Shown here: positions 58,287 to 64,000 of the stretch, one piece after another
Layout: every line of letters begins with the position of its first letter
How positions within the stretch are numbered: the stretch's first letter is position 1
Assembly: GCA_013180625.2 (NCBI GenBank)
Contig: SNVD02013946.1
Span: 1-64,000 of the forward strand
Direction of reading: 5' to 3'
DNA from: Boswellia sacra
Lineage: Eukaryota > Streptophyta > Magnoliopsida > Sapindales > Burseraceae
Length of the DNA stretch: 64,000 nucleotides
The notes under the pieces: generated by a model
Database searches by the model: none
What the model was told of the DNA's origin: nothing
What the model saw: only the letters and a program-made list of their open reading frames with translations
Translations under genes and position numbers: made by a program

Positions 58287-59681
58287 TTAAAGATGATCGT
58301 CAGCACACTGATCTGGGTAAAATTGGATTGCTTGAAGGTGGCCGTTGTGAATGATGCGCATATTTTGCATATGCCAAGCTCCTAGTATATTAACCCCCTG
58401 TATCGGAAGTATTGCTATACAGAAAATACCCCCATCAAAATTAATGTTCGTATAATTGGGGTCGACCACATAGTTTGCTCCCTGGAAATGGAAGGTCATG
58501 GATGCAAAATCTCCGAAACCTTCTCTGTTCCTATAACAAAGGCTAAATTCTGGTCTAGGCTTCTCGTTATCAGGTACTCTCTCAAGTTGAAAAGAATCAT
58601 AGTGATTCTGCAATGCTGTCATCACCGTTTGAAACACATTGACCCCGTTAACAGTATTTGTGACAAGTCTGGTCAATGGAGCTCCCGAGTCTATAAACAA
58701 ACCACTATGCTTGAGGTCAAAGGTAGCTGGTGGGAAGCCTAAGCTATTCAATCCTATACTTATATCATTCAAATTCAAGAAAAAATAATAGGCAGCAGGT
58801 ACTTTATTATAGGGTGTTGTTTGGATATTATCCGGACTAGGAGGAATATCATCACCAAACCTCAGGACAGCAGGAGGTACCTTGTTTTGTGTGAAGGGAG
58901 GAAAACAATATGAAAATCTGTTATCGATTCTAGTAGACAATTGGATGAATAGTGAATCCGGAGATAAGGATAATCCCAGGATCCCAGAAACTAGACCATT
59001 TTGAGCAAACTGAGGAAAATTTTGATTATCATTTGAGCAACCAAAGATGACATCACTTACGGTTATGCCTCGGCTACCATCGCCAATCCTGAAGGCAAAC
59101 GTTTCGAGGGATGCGACACCTTTTGTAGGGCCGGAAGTAAAACCGCCATAGTAAATGGTGTAGGTGCATTCCCCATTAACACATTTGTAAGGACTGCTGT
59201 CACCATGACATAGGGGGTGATCACAAGGAAGCTTTTTGTAAGTAGAGGAAGCTTGTGAATTGTATAGGGGATAGCGTAGGGGGTAACAATTTATGCAAGG
59301 CTCACATTGTGTCCAAACTAGGCCACCACCAGTGTCAATCAACAGAAGCATAGTTACTGGTGGAGTGCCAATAAAAACTTCCCCAGCATACAAGGAATTT
59401 GTAGGATATACACCGACAATAAACTTCTCAGCATCTGATGTTGCATTTGAAGTCGAAAGCAGCTTCTTTGCAAAGTCAGCTTTAGCATTGGAGATTCGAG
59501 TCAATTGTTCAATTCTTTCTGATTGAGAGAGGTTACGAGGATACAGAGAGTTGCTTGGTATGAGTCTAAGGCTGAAGCCAGAAGGTTTTGAATCAGAAAC
59601 ATGGAATTTGGAGAATAAAACTAAGCAAAGAAATACTGCAGTGGCTGCAGCTGCAGGCAAGCATTGGGATTTTCCTAACAT
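58287..59681 (-). CDS. Secreted nepenthesin/CDR1-like aspartic protease, single exon, 464 aa
   Basis: This is an intact A1-family protease of the plant nepenthesin/CDR1 type, predicted to be secreted or apoplastic; the substrate is unknown. Residues 1-31 look like a signal peptide (AAAATAVFLCLVLFSKFHVS). A prosegment follows (LSQSERIEQLTRISNAKADF). The first active site is LLLIDTGGGLVWTQC near residue 115. A Cys-rich nepenthesin-type insert follows (CEPCINCYPL, CDHPLCHG, CVNGECTY). The second active site is GLFIDSGAPLTRL. The catalytic Asp pair is present, but the usual Ser after DTG is Gly (DTGGG), as in the broken paralogue at 63780. Length and lack of introns are normal for the family. The start is the first Met before the signal peptide. 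Confidence 0.93.
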   Translation of the reverse strand: MLGKSQCLPAAAATAVFLCLVLFSKFHVSDSKPSGFSLRLIPSNSLYPRNLSQSERIEQLTRISNAKADFAKKLLSTSNATSDAEKFIVGVYPTNSLYAGEVFIGTPPVTMLLLIDTGGGLVWTQCEPCINCYPLRYPLYNSQASSTYKKLPCDHPLCHGDSSPYKCVNGECTYTIYYGGFTSGPTKGVASLETFAFRIGDGSRGITVSDVIFGCSNDNQNFPQFAQNGLVSGILGLSLSPDSLFIQLSTRIDNRFSYCFPPFTQNKVPPAVLRFGDDIPPSPDNIQTTPYNKVPAAYYFFLNLNDISIGLNSLGFPPATFDLKHSGLFIDSGAPLTRLVTNTVNGVNVFQTVMTALQNHYDSFQLERVPDNEKPRPEFSLCYRNREGFGDFASMTFHFQGANYVVDPNYTNINFDGGIFCIAILPIQGVNILGAWHMQNMRIIHNGHLQAIQFYPDQCADDHL

Positions 59682-59712
59682 TATTTTTGCGTTGAAGGAT
59701 TAGTGATTGACG

Positions 59713-59720
59713 CATTTATA
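59713..59720 (-). promoter_or_regulatory. TATA-like box of the aspartic protease gene
   Basis: TATAAATG on the minus strand, about 32 bp before the proposed ATG at 59681. The short distance implies a very short leader or a different true TATA box. Confidence 0.4.
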
Positions 59721-61017
59721 CGATGCCTATACTTAATTACTTATAGTGGTTCCTCCCAGGATCCATATCTCTGAATCTTCTAAAAGAAACTTTGTTGCCA
59801 AATAGGCAAAATATTCAAAAAAGAGAGAAGTTTCTAGTTTTTATTAAGCTATAAAATGGAGATATCTTTTGGTACCTCTTGACAAAGAGGTTTCTGCATA
59901 TGTGCCTTACTTCTGAGGTGTAATTTCCATGTTTTGGTGAAATCCGATAATTGTGAACAATTATTTTGAATCTTTATCTTTCCTTCTATAGACAATCGCT
60001 TAAGAAGGTCTTACATATACACAAAAGTGATTCTGACTCACCTATTTAATCCGCTCTTGCATATTAAGTGGCAACATATGGGGAGAAGAGTCGACAGCAC
60101 CTTATTCTGCTTATATAATATCATTAACTTGACAAAATAACAGCAAGAGAGCACTGGCAGAAAGTAATTACTATAGAATCAGCAGTTAACAAAAACCACA
60201 GCATTAACTTGCCACAACGTCGCAAGATAGCACTTGCAGTATGTCCTAATTGATTGGCACAAAATCAGCAGTTGACAAACACCATATATAGCAACACAAT
60301 ATCACCAGACAAGACAACGCTTGCAGTGTGTAATTGGCACAAAATCAGGTCGAAGATTAGCGAGAAAGTTTGACTTGTTAACAGTATTACAGCCTGCTAC
60401 ACATACAATTTTTTTTATAATATATTTCTAGTCATTATATCACTTAGAACACATTTGTTTCAGCTTCTTTACTAATCAAAAAAAATTTTTAATATCAAAA
60501 ACTCTTTTAACTTTATTTTATGTTGTTTGATTGCTACCTAAGAAGAGCTTATAAAGGATTAAAAAAGTTATTTTATGTCTTCTAGGAGAGGACTAAAATT
60601 GAAGCTTTTGAGAAAAAAAATCTATTTTGAGTCTTTTAAAGTTTAGAAATGTCAAAGACATCATCGCTTAATTTTAAATATTTTACTTTATTCTTTCCTT
60701 ATAAAAAAACTATATTCTTTGTAATTTAATTATAATAAATGCTTTTATATTTATACCATCAAAAAATTATCAATAAGTTTACTCCAAAAAGATTTACCTT
60801 TAATAAACTCTACTTAAAAAAGTTGAAACAAATAGACCCTTACCTAATGGTATAATGGTTGAGAAATTGTTAGTATTAAATATGTCTTGTTAATCTTAAA
60901 TTTTAATCATATCGAACCAAAGATAAATGATTAAAAATATGTTAAGATTGTGCATTAAAAATGTGCTATAAGATAAGGTTATTCTAAATCAAATGTCAAC
61001 TGAAAACATAGTTAGCC
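59721..61017. other. Upstream region of the protease gene with a degenerate tandem repeat
   Basis: About 60144-60360 holds three degenerate copies of a roughly 75-bp unit containing ggcacaaaatcagcagttga and gcaagatagcacttgcagt. The remainder is AT-rich and without genes. Confidence 0.6.
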
Positions 61018-61020
61018 TTA

Positions 61021-62320
61021 GGTGGTGTTTGTTTTCCTCCACTTATCACTTAACACTTAAAGTGTTTATATTTAAATATTAAAATTTTTGTTTGTTTTTC
61101 CATTTAGCACTTATTTTAAGTGATAAATCACTTAATTGAAAAAGTGAAAATTTATCACTTTTTTTAATCACTATTGTCTAAATGAGATGTTAAAAATTTT
61201 ATGTCATAAATATCCCTACATATTAAAATAATATAAAATTTATCCAATTTTCTAATTATTATTGTTTAAATGAGGTGTTAAAAATTTTATTCCATAAATA
61301 TCCCTACATATTAAAATAATATAAATTTATCATATTTTTATTTATGAATATTATTTTAATTTATTAAAAGGTACAATTTTGGTATATTTGTGATTGTTTT
61401 AGTATTTATTATCAAATTGTTATATTATTTATTACTATATTTATAATTACCATATTAAAATATGATAAATATTTTTTATAATTGGTAAACTTTCATTTAT
61501 TTCTATTAATATTTCAAATTAATTAGCTAATAATATGTTGAATAATAACTATTGAAAATTTTGATATCATTATAAATAGCGAGTTTTAAAATAGATAATA
61601 TATTTGATAGAATTTTATTACATATTATAGGGACAGTTTTATTAAAACTTCAAAAGTTATTTATTAGATTGCTAAGGATTTTTTATTTAATAGTGCAAAT
61701 TTAAAGTAAAAAATTAATATTTAATATTGTCAGTTAAAAGATCATATTAGTTTTTTTTTCTTTTTAAGTTTATGAAATGAAAAATACTTTAATTAATAGA
61801 ATTATTCTTCTATGATTCAAAATATGATCCTCAAAATGTAATAAATAAAATACTACTCTTACAATTTTTTTATACAAATTGATATGGCTTAAACTTGATC
61901 TAATTGGAGGAATGAATTTTAAAAATTGATAATATTAATGATATAGTAGTTATACAATAATATCATATGAGTTTATATAATATAATATTAACTATTTAAA
62001 TGGAAAAGAATTTTTATTTAATTTTAGTTAATAATTATTTTTTAAAGGTTTTAAGAAATATAATATTAATTATTTAAATGAAAAAGAATTTTGATTTAAT
62101 TTTATTAACTATTTAATTTTTAAATGATTGTATAAATATAAATATAAATATTTTACATTTTAACAAGGGTAAAAAGTTCACATTAAAAGTAAAATATTCT
62201 CTTACCCTTTTTTTAAGTGGTATCTAAAAAATCAAACAAACATCCTATTAAGTGGTGTAAATTAAGTTCTAAAACGTGTTTAGATCTAAAAAGTGTTAAA
62301 TGATTGAAATAAACACCACC
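61021..62320. mobile_element. PIF/Harbinger-like non-autonomous element, 1.3 kb
   Basis: Ends are GGTGGTGTTTGTTT (61021) and, complemented, GGTGGTGTTTATTT (62320). A 3-bp TTA duplication lies at 61018-61020 and 62321-62323. GG-TGTTTG ends with a TTA target are typical of PIF/Harbinger. The interior is very AT-rich, without coding capacity, and contains a roughly 120-bp near-tandem duplication (about 61165-61330). Confidence 0.75.
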
Positions 62321-62323
62321 TTA

Positions 62324-63305
62324 GCTTCAGAAAAATGAATCAATCTCAATTCTTCCATAGGGTTTTGAAGTAAAGAAATCGAGTTTGGTAAATATAACTG
62401 GCAAATAAATAGCACAACTGCTTGAAAGTTTTGAAGATAACCCATATATATGGTTGAAGATTTTGCCAGATTATCTTTAACAATATTGTATCCTTATTGC
62501 TTGGTTTTTGCTATGCATAAGATAATTCTATGTTGTTTCTCTTTTGGGTGGTGCTGCTTATGCAAGCTTACTCATACAAACGTATAATGAATGATTGTTA
62601 TATCATCTATATTAATTAATGTAATTAAAATTTGAAATTCACTTATCTAATCAAATCACGTGATGATACATCAGTATAGATAGTTTGTAAGAATAGTATT
62701 ACTCTTCTTTTTTTAGTTTGCCAGTACAAAATTTTGAAAATGAATACAATCGTACTTCATTCTACGCAATCATTTAGATATATCTAAGCGTAGAAATTAG
62801 TAATTAGACATATTTCCCAACGTTGCTATATTATTACAACCACTATTAAGGATTATTCTGTTAATGTTGCGCCATTCTGCATTCAGCTTCACATTCATGA
62901 ATCAATGCGGGGAAAAAAATCGACTCCGGCAGATATGTTTTAATTATAATGAAATTAGCAAATCAAAATCAGTAATATTTAAAGCACAGTTTCAAATTTA
63001 AGAGTACAATTTTAATTTTAAAATGAAGTTCAATCAAATAGGAGATATTTTGAATAATTCATCAAATTGGCGATAGAAACAAGTTCATATTTCATTGGTT
63101 GAAATATGTTTCAGTATGAAAATCCAAAGTTGGACCAGTTGAGTTATTCTAACTGATAGCAAGCAATTCAAGTATCATAATTGGAACAACTCATTGAGCT
63201 TGAAAGCCATTCATGGTAGCATGATAAAGAAAAGGTACATAGAACGAAAATGAAATAAAGTAGGTTATTGAAAGTCTGATCAAAATTAAAAGGCAGTAGA
63301 ATGCA
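62324..63305. other. intergenic, no gene recognised
   Basis: AT-rich spacer between the Harbinger-like element and the next protease copy. It probably includes the promoter of the plus-strand protease copy. Confidence 0.5.
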
Positions 63306-63440
63306 TTGAATGGTATTTATTTCTGTATCTCTTTACCATTTTGGTCAGAGCTCATTTTTTGCAGGTTATTAAATGCGGACTTTAAAACTATAATGAACAC
63401 CCCAAAAGGAGTTCTGGTAGCCTCATTCTTCACGACAAAA

Positions 63441-64000
63441 ATGAGACATTTTCAGGCAGCTGCTCTGTTTCTTTACTTGATGGCCTTCTCCGAACTTCAT
63501 TTCACCATTTCAAAACCTCCTGGAGTGACTCTTAAGCTCATCGCTAGAGACTCCCCAGAGTCTCCACTATACCCTGGAAATCTCACTCAGCTTGAAAGAG
63601 TTAAAAGAATGATTCAATTCTCCAACTCCAGGGTGGGTTCCCTATTTGGTATTTTCTTCTCCAAATGAAACATTTGTCAATGATAGAATTGTTCTTACAT
63701 TGCTTCGTGATGGATTGTTTTATATCCTGCAGGTTGGGATTGGAAACCCATCTATAAATGTGTTCTTGTTGTTGGACACCGGTGGTGGCCTAATTTGGAC
63801 ACAAGTGTGAGCCTTGTAAAAATTGTTACAGGCAACAATTTCCACTTTTCAATTCTCTAGCATCATCTACTTACCGAAAGCTTCCTTGCAATCACCCTCT
63901 TTGTCGAGGTGATAATAGCCTTTACAAACGTGTAGATCAGCGACGTGTCTACGAAGTTATATATGGAACATGGTGGTGGAGCCACTAAAAAGGGTGTTGC
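63441..64000 (+). pseudogene. Nepenthesin-like aspartic protease, broken, truncated by window edge
   Basis: A signal peptide and prosegment read MRHFQAAALFLYLMAFSELH, then NLTQLERVKRMIQFSNSR, ending near 63630. The expected 40-50 residues before the mature enzyme are missing, replaced by a stop-containing stretch (63631-63732). The mature part resumes with VGIGNPSINVFLLLDTGGGL (63733-63792). One extra base after WTQ (near 63806) shifts the frame before the CEPCKNC motif, and another lesion lies near 63960. The residue order matches the intact gene at 58287-59681. The frame may also change through sequencing error, but two lesions plus the missing part favour a pseudogene. Confidence 0.85.

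Noticed and set aside
62570..62710. Possible further MITE with actcatacaaacgtata / agtttgtaagaatagtatta ends
   Set aside because: Inverted-repeat pairing is weak and no target duplication was seen.
1..64000. tRNA, rRNA or microRNA genes
   Set aside because: No complete tRNA cloverleaf, rRNA segment or convincing microRNA foldback was recognised. The only tRNA-like signal is the SINE promoter.

Overview
The window is eudicot-type plant nuclear DNA: spliceosomal genes with AT-rich GT-AG introns, single-exon nepenthesin-like aspartic proteases, an HD-ZIP IV START gene, MULE, Copia, Gypsy, TRIM and SINE elements, and an endogenous caulimovirid. I cannot name the species. About two thirds of the window is transposon or viral sequence, and only two protein genes look intact.

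Layout. 1-1610: decayed 3' end of a Ty1/copia element with its LTR, abutting the last codons of a minus-strand HD-ZIP IV START pseudogene (1612-4210, no homeobox, premature stop). 5605-12041 (minus): a complete 16-exon gene for the zeta subunit of the AP-5 adaptor complex; 566 codons could be assembled in one frame. Intron 5 carries a TRIM retrotransposon with a 5-bp target duplication, a MITE and a (GA)n tract.

13567-23645: a complete 10.1-kb Mutator-like element (MULE) with an exact 9-bp target duplication and TIRs of about 1.05 kb. It carries a mudrA transposase pseudogene and a ULP1-type SUMO-protease pseudogene, separated by an internal inverted pair of TIR-like segments. 24288-30826: a second copy of the same family. 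It has lost its right end and the 5' half of ULP1, and gained a SINE and a 1,139-bp tandem duplication.

30827-37968: AT-rich retroelement remnants, including a 2.1-kb solo LTR (target duplication CCTTG) and a Copia-type LTR with a primer-binding site. 37979-54260: an inactivated, rearranged endogenous caulimovirid. It includes a head-to-head foldback that contains its promoter-like region, a tandemly duplicated RNase H end and an inverted coat-protein fragment. A 9-kb Tekay-like Ty3/gypsy chromovirus (39879-48830, target duplication AAGAC) is inserted in it. The Gypsy LTRs carry a 66-bp hairpin-forming tandem repeat.

54816-64000: a small aspartic-protease cluster. It has one dead copy, one intact single-exon gene (58287-59681, minus) and one broken copy running off the right edge, with an LTR-like remnant, a MITE and a 1.3-kb PIF/Harbinger-like non-autonomous element between them.

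The most unusual unit is the MULE family. Both genes are preceded by TIR-derived, TCGAG-rich sequence, which suggests a composite element in which the ULP1 gene has its own internal copy of the TIR promoter. All functional statements are inferred from motifs read by eye; no database search was possible.
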